The position numbers and the translations under genes were made by a program. Shown piece by piece: positions 43,841 through 54,964 of a stretch of 64,000 nucleotides of DNA (position 1 is the stretch's first letter; every line of letters starts with the position of its first letter). The notes under the pieces were generated by a model. It was not told where the DNA came from. It made no database searches and saw nothing but the letters and a program-made list of their open reading frames with translations. Source of the DNA: Lutraria lutraria (taxonomy: Eukaryota > Mollusca > Bivalvia > Venerida > Mactridae); the NCBI GenBank assembly GCA_964023205.1, contig OZ026851.1:11139637-11203636 (forward strand), in the 5' to 3' direction.

Positions 43841-43947
43841 TGGTCACATGACATGGTCACATGATCAGGTCACATGGCATGATTGTATCACATGGTCATA
43901 TGGCATGGTCACATGACAGTGTCACACATGATATGGTCATGTGACAA
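43841..43947. repeat. Short array of GGTCACATGAC E-box motifs
   Basis: About eight units of 11-20 bp, including GGTCACATGAC twice, GGTCACATGAT, GGTCACATGGC, ATCACATGGT, GGTCATATGGC and GGTCATGTGAC. TCACATG is the E-box flank preferred by the MITF/TFE family. Confidence 0.6.
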
Positions 43948-45007
43948 TAGCACAAACAATGATAGGAAGTTAAAGTCATGTGGTAATCCATTTGGCATTA
44001 TTGAACATCCTGTACAAGACAAGCAGTTTAAGTGCTGAAGAAAGTTTGTTTTTTCACATTACACATAATTAGCTTTAAAATTTTAGATTAAAACTCAATA
44101 CTGTAACATATTACTTAATTTATGATATGTTTTGTTGATTCAAGTGAATGAATTGATTTGATATTTTTGTAATTAAATTAATATTAATGTCTGAAGAATA
44201 TATGTATGTTTGTGAATGATTACAAAGTTGTTTTATAACAATTCATGACTGTGGTTTATTTGAATCAGTCGTATATAATCTGTAAATCTATGCTAATGGC
44301 CCCCTTTGTAAATAAGGGTCACCATGCAAATGAAGTCTTCTCTAGCAGACATTTACTGATAAACCAAATAAACCTCTGATTAAGGGCCAACTGTACTTAG
44401 GCCTTATCCTTTTTTTATCATTGTATGAATGTAAATTATTAATTACAATACACGTATTATATTCCGTATGTTTAAAATATGTATTACTATAAATGCTCCA
44501 TATTTTTTGTTTTTACATTTTTTTTAAATTTTGATGTTTTATATCTTGAGATTATTTGTTGATCTCATCAGACATGTTTCTGCCAAAATCAGAATTCAGC
44601 CTTCCTATTGGTTGAATTTTAGACTGTGCTGAAAATATAAGATTGACTTCACAGACTGGATCTATAACTTGTATTTTTTTCTTACAATTATTACATACTT
44701 ACCAGTATAAGAAAACTGACTTTACTCGGCAAATAGCTTTATCTTGTCCGGATAAGGGGGGATCAGTGGTCAAGTGGTAGGGCCCTGGACAACTATCTGT
44801 TCCCAAAGAATGGTTTTCTTCTTTCTATGTAAATTTTCAAACTAATGATTTGCAGCGAATTTCTTTATAACTATTCAGAATTTGAAAAATAATTATTTTC
44901 TATGGTAATATTTGTTAAATTTCCATTTTGTATTTTCTTATATGTTACTTAAATCACTGTAAATGTTTCTGTATTTTTTAGTCATTTTTATTCTAATCAC
45001 AATATTG

Positions 45008-45050
45008 TATATATACACGTGTATAAATATATATATATGTGTGTGTGTGT
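45008..45050. repeat. TA/TG dinucleotide microsatellite
   Basis: TATATATACACGTGTATAAA then (AT)n and (GT)n runs. It contains one perfect CACGTG palindrome. Confidence 0.8.
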
Positions 45051-45723
45051 GTTTTCTGAATTGCAATGTATATAAATAGTCTTTGTATTTAAACAATAAA
45101 TTATAGCTTCTAACATGTGATTTTATTTGGTAATACCCTTATGAGTGTAGGGAATCTTGAAGTCTGGGGTGAGTGTTAAAATTGAGGTGGAGATGGGAAA
45201 TTTAAATTGAGTTGGAAGTCATCAATTGATGTGAAAATCATAAATTGAGGTGAAAATCTTAAATTGAGTTGAAAAACATGAATTGAGATAGGAAATGTAT
45301 AATGTGCAACATGACTTAATAAGGATTTATAACTATATAAGACCATAAAAAAAACATGCAATAAGATAATTATAACCTATGTATTAGAACTATGAATTTC
45401 CTTTTTATATCAGTAACATCAAAATGATCTGTGTAAATGTGTTTGCCTGAGGATATTACTGTATTGACACAAAAGCTACCATGCCACCATATTGTCAATA
45501 ATAATTTTAATTGAAACCAATTGATAAGATCAGTTTGTAGTTATGTTTATTTTTCATATATTTGTATTTTTTTTAATTGGATATTTTTAACCCTAAGCAT
45601 TAACCTGATAAAGAAATATTAAATGGTGAAAATTTCTAAAACTTCTGTAAAAAATGTTGAAATATTTTATTACTGAAATTGTTTTATTATTTGCCAGAGT
45701 TTTAGGAATTACATTAAGAATGA

Positions 45724-45730
45724 TATAAAA
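45724..45730 (+). promoter_or_regulatory. TATA-like box near the GT31 start
   Basis: TATAAAA lies 17 bp before the first ATG of the glycosyltransferase. If used as a TATA box with normal spacing, transcription would begin at about 45750-45757, past that ATG, and translation would start at Met10 (45774) or Met12 (45780). It may equally be chance in AT-rich DNA. Confidence 0.2.
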
Positions 45731-45746
45731 GACTTTGCCAGACAGT

Positions 45747-46943
45747 ATGTTTGGAAATTACGACTTTGAGATCATGACGATGAAGCCAAAACTGAGGAAA
45801 TGTTACTTCTTTCTTATCATCACTTTACTTATTCAGTGGATAGTGATATTTGAATTCCTGATAAATCGAAATTATTCTAGACCTGTAGGCATAAAAGACA
45901 CAATAGATGTGGATGACTCCATAAATGATGATACATTTTCTGATGAAAGAAGCCCCAATGAAGTTGCACAGGACATCCTATTAGATGTGAAAGTTCATAA
46001 AAGCCAAAATGCGTTTGAAGACATCACAGAAGAATACGAAAACCATGTCACTGAGGACAGATATAATTATTACCAACTTAATGAAATTAAAACAACTTAT
46101 AAAGATAAGTTTATGATTCATAATCCTAGTTTGTGTGACAATTCATCGCCAGATGTAATTATATTGGTGCCAACCACTTCTGGCAAGGTCGAAGCTCGTA
46201 AAGCCATAAGGAATACGTATGGAACTTTATCGCGTGACAAGAAATTTGATATCAGAGGTCAAAAGATGAACTTCACAGTGCGTGTTTTGTTTGTATTTGG
46301 TAAAGCCAAAGACGTAATAGATAATGATGTCATAAGGGAAGAACATGAACTGTACAATGACGTCCTTCAGATTGAGTTTGATGACTCGTATTTGAATCTT
46401 ACTCGGAAAGTTATCAATTCATTTCGCTGGGTCACTGAATTCTGCCCTGATGTGTCTTACGTTATAAAAGCTGATGATGACGTATTTATTAACCTTCCAT
46501 TGTTGCTAAGCAACGTAAAAAGGTCACACAGACAGTCACGTGATGTTGTGTTCGGTTTTGTTTACCTCGGAAAGCGGCCTGTTGTACGAAGCGGAAGATG
46601 GGGCGTTCAACAAGACGTTTATCCGTTTTCCAGATATCCTCGATACATTTCCGGTACGTCGTATACCATTTCTGGTAATCTTATGCGGCCCATAGTGCAT
46701 TATGCTCAGTACTTTCCATACTTGAACATCGAGGATGCTTTTATCACTGGAGTAATCTGCAACAAGGTTTTAGGTGCAAGATTGAAACATTTTCAGCAAA
46801 GTTCATGCTACAAGGATGAACTACCAAGTGGATGTGAGTTTGTGCAGTCTGGGATTTATAGCCAAACAAAGATGACTCCACAATCTATGTATTCAGTTTG
46901 GAATACAATGCTGGATTATGAAAAATACTGTCCTACTGCTTAG
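45747..46943 (+). CDS. Beta-1,3-galactosyltransferase-family (GT31) type II membrane protein
   Basis: An intronless ORF of 398 codons. The first ATG is chosen because the upstream frame reaches a stop at 45726 with no other ATG; Met10 and Met12 are alternatives. Residues 1-18 are a short cytoplasmic tail, 19-39 a membrane anchor (FFLIITLLIQWIVIFEFL), then an acidic stem and a lumenal catalytic domain. GT31 motifs follow in order: EARKAIRNTYG (usual RxxIRxTW, with Tyr for Trp), RVLFVFG, DDSYLNLTRK, KADDDVF with the metal-binding DDD at 243-245, YPRYISGTSYTISG and EDAFITGV. NFT, NLT and NSS are possible N-glycosylation sites. Length and topology fit Golgi beta-1,3-Gal/GlcNAc transferases; the exact donor and acceptor cannot be told from sequence. 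It follows the kinase gene in the same orientation. Confidence 0.9.
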   Translation: MFGNYDFEIMTMKPKLRKCYFFLIITLLIQWIVIFEFLINRNYSRPVGIKDTIDVDDSINDDTFSDERSPNEVAQDILLDVKVHKSQNAFEDITEEYENHVTEDRYNYYQLNEIKTTYKDKFMIHNPSLCDNSSPDVIILVPTTSGKVEARKAIRNTYGTLSRDKKFDIRGQKMNFTVRVLFVFGKAKDVIDNDVIREEHELYNDVLQIEFDDSYLNLTRKVINSFRWVTEFCPDVSYVIKADDDVFINLPLLLSNVKRSHRQSRDVVFGFVYLGKRPVVRSGRWGVQQDVYPFSRYPRYISGTSYTISGNLMRPIVHYAQYFPYLNIEDAFITGVICNKVLGARLKHFQQSSCYKDELPSGCEFVQSGIYSQTKMTPQSMYSVWNTMLDYEKYCPTA

Positions 46944-47153
46944 CTGAATATGTGGAGCAAAAGATATGTGACCCTAAGGTTCACAAGTTAAAATCCAGGG
47001 TTCCACAAGCGACAATTTGGTGGAAGACATGTTGTTTATGACTGTTTTTCCTTCACAGCTGATCAGACAAAGAAGTTAGCTAAACTTACCAGGTCCAGTG
47101 GTTATAAAACGTTAGATCGGTCTCCGAGCGCAAATCTTGTGTTTCGTCTTTTT

Positions 47154-47776
47154 AGCTCACCAGAGCACAATGTGCTCAAGCTGAGCTTTTGTGATCACTC
47201 AGCATCCATCGTGCGTTGTGAAGTGGCATCCATATTTACTTAAAACATCTCCTCCTACACCGCTATGCTGATTGCAACTAAACTTTGCTGGAATGACTTT
47301 TGGGTGGTCCCCTTTCAAAGTTGTTCAAAAAATCAAATTTCATTAAAAACTATGGTTGCTATGGAAACAAATAGAAAAAAAATTAAAATCTTCTTTTCGG
47401 AACCACAGGGCCTTGAGCTGAGATATTTGGTATGTAGCATTGTCTAATTGAACTCTACAAAGTTTAATCAAATTATTCCCCTGGGGTCAAAATTGGCTCT
47501 GTCCCGGGGGTAACTTGATTTTACATAGACTTATGTAGGAAATTAAAAAAATCTTCTTGTCAAAAACTACAATGCCTAGAGCTTTGATATTTGGTGTGTA
47601 GCATAGTCTAGTGAACCTCTGCCAAGTTTATTCAAATTATTGCCCTTGGGTCGAAATTGGCCCCGCCCCGTGGGAGTTATGGGCCCTAAAATGAGATGAA
47701 AACTAAATTACCTGGTCATTAATTACAGTGTTTTGTTCTCAGGTGAGCGATCTAGGGCCATCTTGGCCCTCTTGTT
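47154..47776. repeat. Dispersed element sharing ends with 34962-36116
   Basis: Left end TTTAGCTCACCAGAGC; right end AGGTGAGCGATCTAGGGCCA then the hairpin AGGGCCA-TCT-TGGCCCT and CTTGTTT. Its ends are the inverse of those at 34962-36116, but the interior is different: two diverged monomers with CAAAGTTTAATCAAATTATT-type blocks. Confidence 0.75.
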
Positions 47777-48299
47777 TTTGTTATTTTTGTTGGGTTTAAC
47801 GCCCGCTTACAACAGTATTCAATCAGTCAAATACAAGAGGGCAGTTCATCTTACCATCGTATCTTGATAGTACTGTGCCACGTGGTTATAAAATTGTTTA
47901 TCAAATCTCATAGCTTGTCTTTTAATGTTTCTAAATTAATTATGATCAGATATTACCTGGAACCAAAGACCTATACATACATAGGTCTTTGCAGGAACCA
48001 TTATTTGTATAATGGTCCCAGATATTACTCATGTTAATGATGCATGAATATTACATCATAATCGACCTGAATATGTATTTTATAAATTAATAATTAGCAC
48101 CTAAAAATTACATTCATCCGTAATACTTTGAGGATGGAATTGAAATTTGAGCTCAGAGATAGATTTAAAGTTGTATAACCTCTTGGCCAGTACTAGACAC
48201 CTCCGTAAACAACTGCCTATCATCTCATTTGTAAGCTTTTCCTATCCAAGCCGGACACCAACTTACAGTTATGAGATGCTGTTGATTGCAAGCGCAATG

Positions 48300-48385
48300 G
48301 CCCTTTCCCTAAACTGGTTCCCGTTCCATGGTGCAGTGCACTAAAGGTACACACAAGTCAACGGGAACCAGTTTAGGGAAAGGGC
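48300..48385. repeat. Perfect 26-bp inverted repeat
   Basis: 48300-48325 and 48360-48385 are perfect reverse complements (CCCTTTCCCTAAACTGG core) around a 34-bp loop. The left arm lies inside a relative of the repeat at 56475-56645 (TGGTTCCCGTTCCATG.TGCAGTGCA). Confidence 0.85.
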
Positions 48386-49139
48386 AATACCCATAGGCCA
48401 CGTACATTATTCTAGAACTATTCATGACACAACAAAAAGTTTACTGAAAAAAAGGCAGGGTTTTCTGCTGTAATTATAAACTTTCGCAAGACAGAGCTGT
48501 CGAAAAACTGTAAACAAAGGTACATAGGCCTTATGGTCCAACTTGAACGAATGATCAAACAGTAAGAAACATTGAAATTATGATTACTGTGTATTGATTG
48601 TTAATATAATAACTGCGACAATGACAGTTCCTCAAAAATAAAATTACCACAGAATTTGTCGTGAGCTAAGTGAAAATTCATTTTTACAGGTAAATGCTGG
48701 CTCTTATTAACGTGACTAAAATCACACCCGATGTCATTATTAAACATTAGATAATTTAATGCATTATTGATAAACATTTTAACATCTTAATGAATTCAGA
48801 AAGATGCATGGAGTCCAGACAGCTTAAATAAATCGCATACCACTTAGGGAATAAAGTAAAAAAGTAACTTTAATAGTTTGTTTCCACATAGCACAGCAAG
48901 GCAAGCTGACTAACAATCTGATGATAAAACTTCTTCAGAAGTCAAACCCGTGAACAAAGGTCACCCTTCGGGAAAGACAAATTCAAAAGGCCAGTTTGTT
49001 CTAAAAAAGAATCATTAGCAGTTTTTCAAAGAATGGCCTATATTCAAAGGGTTGCCTTTATTCACGATAACTGCAAACACAAGTTCGTGACTGTAAAAGA
49101 GGTACATTTCTCAACCTTAGTTCATGTATATATGCGGTC

Positions 49140-49375
49140 TGAGCAGAAATCAAATATCCTGGACAATGGGCTGAAGTCCAGACAGTTCACCTATCCATCG
49201 TTCCTGGGAAAAACCAGTACTAGACTCCCATCCTCCGTAAGCAACTGCCTATTTTCCGACATGGTCGGTAGCGGGGCTAGAAACCCACAACACTCTTATC
49301 AGTGAGAGGTTACAGTGATTTGAATTCAGTGACCTTAACCACTCGACCACGGAGGCGGGTTCTCTGTGATTGTTA
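49140..49375 (-). mobile_element. Ser/Leu-tRNA-like SINE, reverse copy
   Basis: On the minus strand: CGCCTCCGTGGTCGAGTGGT, GTTAAGGTCACTGAATTCAA, GGGTTTCTAGCCCCG, then GTAGGCAGTTGC..-type body and GGTGAACTGTC tail. It pairs with the plus-strand copy at 51842-52085. Confidence 0.7.
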
Positions 49376-49393
49376 AGCATGTCTAATATAATC

Positions 49394-49597
49394 CATAGGC
49401 ACTCGATTCCGTGTTTTTTATACGTTTACAGACGTTACTTTTCAATTTCACTCTTCAAACAACGCAAATCTGTCGAAAGAAAAATCTTCAATTTTTCCCC
49501 TTATTGAGTGTATAAAAACAGATTTGCGTTGTTTGATGAGTGAAATTGAAAAATAACGTCTGTAAACGTATAAAAATCTCGGAATCAAGTGCCTATG
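49394..49597. repeat. Foldback element with 80-bp arms
   Basis: Arms of about 80 bp, starting CATAGGCACTCGATTCCG and ending CGGAATCAAGTGCCTATG, differ at only a few positions; the central loop is about 45 bp. No ORF. No target duplication is clear. Confidence 0.85.
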
Positions 49598-50810
49598 ATA
49601 GAATCCTAAACACATTACATTTAGATATTATTAAATTCATCAAATGTTTAAAATAAATTTTACTTATTGTACATCTTTTCTAACTGAAACGTCTAATTAT
49701 CAATGTTCTTAAAATAACAATCAAATCATGTATTTATTTTAGCATGTCCAGAGTTTTCAATAGAGTACACGCATATTCTGAAGGAGCGGAGCCGTTGTCC
49801 AAATTTAATTTTCTAAAATCTGGTAAATTTAACGGAATTAAACCATTTCAGTTTTCATGCATGGACAAAACAATATTTAAAGTAAAATACAAAAATGCAG
49901 TTGTTGAATGATCGTCTAGAACGCCTCAGAAATTGATATAATTAACACGAAGGTGTACACCTCTTCCAAACACAACCTTGTACCATTCATGACACATTTA
50001 ATCTATTCGCACGAGGTTCTTGTGTATCCATTTTATAACCCGTGAACATTTGTTGGGCAAGAGACACTTGATGTTACAATTTTTGTGTAAAACAGACAAT
50101 GTGTAAGATTTGAATAAAACTGTGGTCATGTGACTCGTAAAATTTGGTCGTTTATACGATCCGTACAAGACTGCTTGCGTTGCCTGATAAAAGCAGAATG
50201 TTTCTGATGAGAATTTGTGACTTGATGTGGTCAATTTAGAATATTGCGACAACTGTAAGTACTAGTAAATTTGTTATTTTGAAATATATTCTATCAAGCT
50301 TCGTTTCACGCGACAACTTGGCTTTCTAATACACGTGTAATATATTGTGAAATAGTCAAAAAGGTATTGATGTGCAAGTTTTTTTTTACGTTTACAAATT
50401 TCAATGCAGTAAAAAAGCATTGCTCGGCTATGTCGGCCGATGAGGTTGTTAATTAATATGCCAACCCACTATAAATAAAATGTTGTATCTTGTAACAATG
50501 GTACCCATAATAATTTAACTGAAATGTACAAACATTGTTCTTTCTGCTTATTTTGACGTGACGTTGTTGCAATAATGAATCTTTCCTGAATATAATTATA
50601 TCATTGTTTGAACATAAAAATACCTTAGGAAATCTCGTGGTTTGATGGTAATGCGTTCACATAGTAACAATTAGAAAATGTTTGAAGTAATGGTATTTAC
50701 ACATAATTCTGTGAATTCTGGACAAAAATTATGGCGAGTTATGACTTTGCTACAACAAACACGACCATCTCTCGAGTACAATAAGAAATACTGCAACTAT
50801 TTAGTCACAT

Positions 50811-50986
50811 ACACTTGGGGTTAGGAGATCTAAAAAACAAAATAATTGTATTTTGTCAACCCCAATTCAGGTAGATTTTTTTCAGAACGGCTTATTTTAG
50901 GTTTTCTTGATAGATATGATAAGTTTATGTGTTGGGATTGGCAAAAATACAGTTACTTTGTTTTTAGAGCTCCTAACCCCAAGTGT
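50811..50986. repeat. Inverted-repeat element with 17-bp perfect ends
   Basis: ACACTTGGGGTTAGGAG at the left end is matched perfectly in inverse at the right end (CTCCTAACCCCAAGTGT). Complementarity continues with mismatches through TCTAAAAAACAAA. 176 bp, no ORF. Confidence 0.8.
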
Positions 50987-51397
50987 CTGTGTATTTAGTG
51001 ATTGATTTAATATATTCACAGATGTGTTGTAGCCATATAATCACGATCACTAGCTGTTATGCTGCATGGCCTGGGTTTGGTTCGCGTTGGCATTTGAGAG
51101 ATCGAGGTACTTTAGCATGGAATGATATTTAGGTAAAAATTACACAATGCCTGCTTACAGTTACAGTTTACTCGTTGGCACTCGGTTAGTATGCTTACTG
51201 GTATAGTCAAAATGCATGGTGACACCATCACTACGCTTGTTGACAATGATAACATGCTTGCTGGAAGTTACATCTTGCATGCTGTTATGAACCTAATGTC
51301 TATATCATAATTTCATCTGCCCGAATGACAAGTGCAACGTAGCCGAGACGTACTGTATATATGCATCGACATTTTAACATTTCACAACTACAATGCT

Positions 51398-52517
51398 CCC
51401 AGAACAAAATACACGATGTGACCACAGAATATGAAAGATGCAATCAGCCACTAAGCAAGTTGAAAGTAAGCATAATGTAAATTGCACGTCACATTTTGAT
51501 ACCAGGGGCGCACGTTCGTAGTTTTCACGAAAGATTACGGACAATTACGGAAAGATTATTGGCAATTTGTAAACTTTTGTCCCTGACTGGCAGTTCAATT
51601 TGTGAAATTTCAGGAATTTCAAACCGTACGTCCTCCATATCTAAGAAAAAAAATGAATTTAATCAAATGATATGTAGCAGCTGAGTCATTTAACCTGGCC
51701 CCTTAATAAAATAAAATTACTTATAAATATACCATCATCGCGCGATCATTACTGGTCTGAAAGTTCTGTAATTCCATGTGGCATATAACTAACAGCCACA
51801 ATTTTGAACAATGGCAGCATGACACACATATAGAATATATAGACCCGCCTCCATGGTCGAGTGGTTAAGGACGCAGATTTCAAATCACTGTAACCTCTCA
51901 CTGACAGAGGGTCGTGGGTTCGAGCCTAGCTACCGACAATACCTCTTTATATGAGAAAGTAGGCAGTTGCTTACGGAGGATGGGAGTCTAGTACTGGTTC
52001 TTCCCAGAAACGATGGTTAGGTGAACTGTCCGCCTCATATGACTTTGACTGTTGAAAAGGGGTGTAAAACTCAATCTAACAAACATAGCATATCTATATA
52101 TGTAATCATTATTACATGTTACGTGTAAAGAGTGATATTGGCATCTCTAACAGTGGCCGACTGACTATTTGTAATCTTTTGAGAGTGTTAATAGAGCTAC
52201 CTTCTTCACTTGTAAAAAGCACAAACATGACAATAAATAAAGTCAAGAACGTGTATACAACATGTGTGTCCTTGATAAAGTTACAAATATGACAAATCGA
52301 AAAAGGGAAGTATAACTACAGGTATTATTAAGTCTATATAGCCGGCTAATTAAAGTCCGTCATAGGCCGGAGATATCCGTAATCTTTCGTGAAAACTACG
52401 AACATGCGCCCCTGGTGTCATTTAATGTGACTTGCAATTTACATTATGCTTACTTTCAACTTGCTTAGAGGCTGATTGCATCTTTCATACACATCGTGTA
52501 TTTTGTTCTGGGAGCTG
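51398..52517. repeat. Large foldback: 145-bp arms around an 830-bp loop holding a SINE
   Basis: The left arm (51398-51545; AGAACAAAATACACGATGTG .. CGAAAGATTACGGA) recurs inverted at about 52376-52517 with small gaps. The loop contains the SINE-like unit 51842-52085. Confidence 0.8.
51842..52085 (+). mobile_element. Ser/Leu-tRNA-like SINE, forward copy
   Basis: CGCCTCCATGGTCGAGTGGT (A-box-like) and GTGGGTTCGAGCC (B-box-like), then a shared body AGTTGCTTACGGAGGATGGG and a tail GTTAGGTGAACTGTCCGCCT. The same unit lies inverted at 49140-49375. The tRNA-like part lacks a closed cloverleaf. Confidence 0.75.
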
Positions 52518-53237
52518 AAATTGATAATTATTATTTCGATATGCTTTGACAAATGTATATTTTTCAGTATGTCCAAATTCTACAGCCTCGTTTGTTTTTT
52601 GTTTTTTTATTGTAAAAACCTCATAGTTGCATGTTTTGTACATGTATTGAGTGAATAAATGATATGTTCTGATCGCTTAGTTTACCATTATGTGGTTACA
52701 GGTAGCGTGGACATACGAAACAGTCTTCAATCAAAGCTGTAAGCACAAGACACTTCAAACATAAAATCATGTTCAGGTGATTTGGGCGAATCATTCACAG
52801 CGATAAATTAACTCAAATTTGAGCGAAAGCAACTGTCAGCAATATGTGACAATTAACGGATTCAAGGTAAGACTTAATAGAAGTATGGCTACGACGTATA
52901 TACTTAGTCAGACTCTAACATAGTAAATCATTTAAGTGTTTAGTCAGACACTTACATAGTAAGTCACTTGTATACTTGTCAGGCATAAGATACTTCGTCA
53001 GGCCTTCTTTGTCAGACTACAATCATACTGAGGCACTTACATGTATACTTCGTCTGTTACATACTCAGTTAAGCACCTACATACTTAATCAGTTCTACAT
53101 TTACCTATATAGATAAGCATCTAAATACATATACTCAGCAAAAAAAGAAAGTTTACATTATTCATGTATTGACATTTCAATGCTCATTAAAGAAATAACC
53201 AAGGACAGACATCGTGACATTTTAACTGTCCATCCCA

Positions 53238-53813
53238 CAGGTGGCAGTATCAGTGTTTGGTCCACAAATGATGCCAAAAAAATAAATTCCCGTCACTGAT
53301 CTTATATATATATACTATCAAGGTAAAAAGCCTACTATATGTCTATATGCCAAACAATGTGGAACATGTCATTCAGATAAACTATAAGATATTAATTTCT
53401 ACCGAATTTCGGCATGAAATGAACACCGAATTTCGGCATGAAATGAACAGTCTATTGTACAAACATATCCGACCAATCAGATTGCTTGATATGTCACTCG
53501 CACTTGACTCAAAATGGCATGCAGCGAAGTTAAATAACAAAAGGAACACAATTTTACCGTTTCACAGTTATTTGATGTAATTGAATGAGATTTTCGGTAG
53601 GAATTAATAGCTTATAGTTTATCTGAATGACATATGTAGCAATTTTCCTTCAGCGCACATCTTTTTATGCTGAAACAAAGAGATGCGATGTTCCACATTG
53701 TTTGGCATATAGACATATAGTAGGCTTTTTACTTTGATAGTATATATAAGATCAGTGACGGGAATATTTTTTTGGCATCATTTGTGGACCAAATACTGAT
53801 ACTGCCACCTGTG
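53238..53813. mobile_element. hAT-like foldback element with target duplication
   Basis: Long, near-identical inverted arms start CAGGTGGCAGTATCAG; inner arms continue through TTCAGATAAACTATAAG. The element is bordered by GTCCATCCCA at 53228-53237 and 53814-53823, a likely 8-10 bp target-site duplication. The 8-bp class with CAG ends suggests a hAT-type origin. The loop has a 23-bp tandem duplication (CCGAATTTCGGCATGAAATG). Confidence 0.75.
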
Positions 53814-54131
53814 GTCCATCCCATTGAAGAATTCCAGGAATTACTGAACGGAAAGGGGAATAACTGATTTTTTAAAAACAGCATTATGGGTATTCAAACT
53901 ATCCGTTTATGGGCTATTGACATGTTTTAAAAACAAGTTTGATACTGAAAATGTCTAACCCTGATTGTCAAACATTGATATGTTTCAAATTACCTCCCTT
54001 TGAATTAAAAGAAGAGCATATTTACTGTTGCATTTTTGGTCAACTGTTTTTGCTTTGTTAAGCCCTTTCTTCATATTTGTGCCTAGTTAATACTAATTTA
54101 ATTAACACAGGAAATGTTCTATTTGTAGCAT

Positions 54132-54296
54132 GATGCAGAAAACTTGGGATATCAGTGCAGAGAACTTGGGATATAAGTGCAGAGAACTTGGGATATCAGT
54201 GCAGAGAACTTGGGATATCAGTGCAGAGAACTTGGGATACCAGTGCAGAGAACTTGGGATATCAGTGCAGAGAACTTGGGATATCAGTGCAGATGC
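54132..54296 (+). repeat. 22-bp minisatellite (seven copies)
   Basis: Unit GCAGAGAACTTGGGATATCA plus GT, about seven copies; the corresponding place in copy B (60073-60137) has about two and a half. Open in one frame only because the short unit lacks stops. Confidence 0.85.
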
Positions 54297-54318
54297 TGTG
54301 GTGATATTGTTTTCTCAG

Positions 54319-54352
54319 GATGCTACAGTATGGATCAGATGCCTACCTGAAG
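54319..54352 (+). CDS. Exon-like segment, copy A (possible micro-exon)
   Basis: Acceptor-like gttttctcag, then 34 bp reading DATVWIRCLPE, then donor gtatgt in phase 1. The copy at 60195-60231 differs by a 3-bp indel that keeps the frame and keeps both splice signals. Not recognised as any protein family. Confidence 0.3.
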
Positions 54353-54964
54353 GTATGTACACAACTAAGTCTCTATTCTAGTTTAATAGACATGTTCTTA
54401 GCTAGCTAAGATTGTATCATTGTTACTTTGTATGTATTTCGATTATGTCTAATAAGGGCCCATTTATTTGTTAAATTCATACACATGTTCTTGAATTAGA
54501 ATTTCCGTCAGCTGATGGATCCTCATAAAAGCAGGACCATGGTTGCATTTTGTCTGAGAGTGATTGATTGTTTCTGTACAGTATTAGTCAAGAGTTAAAA
54601 ATTGATACAATGTCAAAACATGAAGCAAGATACAATTAGCAAGTCACTTACCTTGTTATATACATGAAATATATTGTGATTTTATTAAACTGTCAAAGCT
54701 GAATAATTACATGGTCACTGAATGTGTTTATTCTTTTAGCTTTGTGTCACATTCGAAAGTTTCTGTTTATTCCATGGCAAGGGAATGTTCCGTTTTGTAA
54801 TAAGTTGAACATGAATGTTCAGCAACCAGTTTAAAAACAAAGATTATCATACAAAAGTTATCAAGTCACATCGAAGAAAAAAGTAAATACTTGCATTGAC
54901 CATGAAATTATGCAGTTTTGACAGGTTAATAAAATTGTACAGTGACATTATTGTTACATACAAG

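Larger units (their letters stand above)
43019..45746. other. Intergenic or 3'-terminal region between the kinase and GT31 genes
   Basis: Probably includes the kinase gene's terminal exon and 3' UTR, which I could not place. It holds a short MITE (43217-43318), a SINE-like unit (43538-43795), a TCACATG array (43841-43947), a MITE remnant (44270-44400), a SINE fragment (44755-44800) and a TA/TG microsatellite (45008-45050). Confidence 0.6.
46944..49393. other. Downstream of GT31: dispersed elements, no gene recognised
   Basis: 47154-47776 is a dispersed element; 48300-48385 holds a 26-bp inverted repeat; 48945-49070 a MITE remnant; 49140-49375 a SINE-like unit in reverse. I found no clear AATAAA close after the GT31 stop. 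Confidence 0.6.
49598..53237. other. Foldback-rich stretch without recognised genes
   Basis: Contains the inverted-repeat elements 50811-50986 and 51398-52517 (with a SINE in its loop) and a stretch with scattered ACTTAGTCAGAC-like repeats (52900-53130). Confidence 0.6.
54000..54730 (+). repeat. Segmental duplication, copy A
   Basis: Shares GTGCCTAGTTAATA, GGAAATGTTCTATTTGTAGC, a 22-bp minisatellite, ATGGATCAGATGCCTACCTG and AAGTCACTTACCTTGTTATA with 60000-60440 in the same order, with deletions in copy B. Confidence 0.85.

Noticed and set aside
45735..45746. TTG at 45735 as start of the glycosyltransferase
   Set aside because: A non-ATG start is unlikely in an animal gene, and an ATG occurs four codons later followed by a normal cytoplasmic tail and membrane anchor.
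51845..51915. Possible tRNA-Ser/Leu gene (GGTCGAGTGGTTAAGG .. GGGTTCGAGCC)
   Set aside because: The acceptor stem does not close, the unit continues into a shared SINE body, and an inverted copy exists at 49140-49375. It is a tRNA-derived SINE rather than a tRNA gene.
54130..54381. Open reading frame with repeated CRELGISVQRTWDISAENL
   Set aside because: It is the 22-bp minisatellite read through. The period is not a multiple of three, and the frame lacks any domain or splice support.
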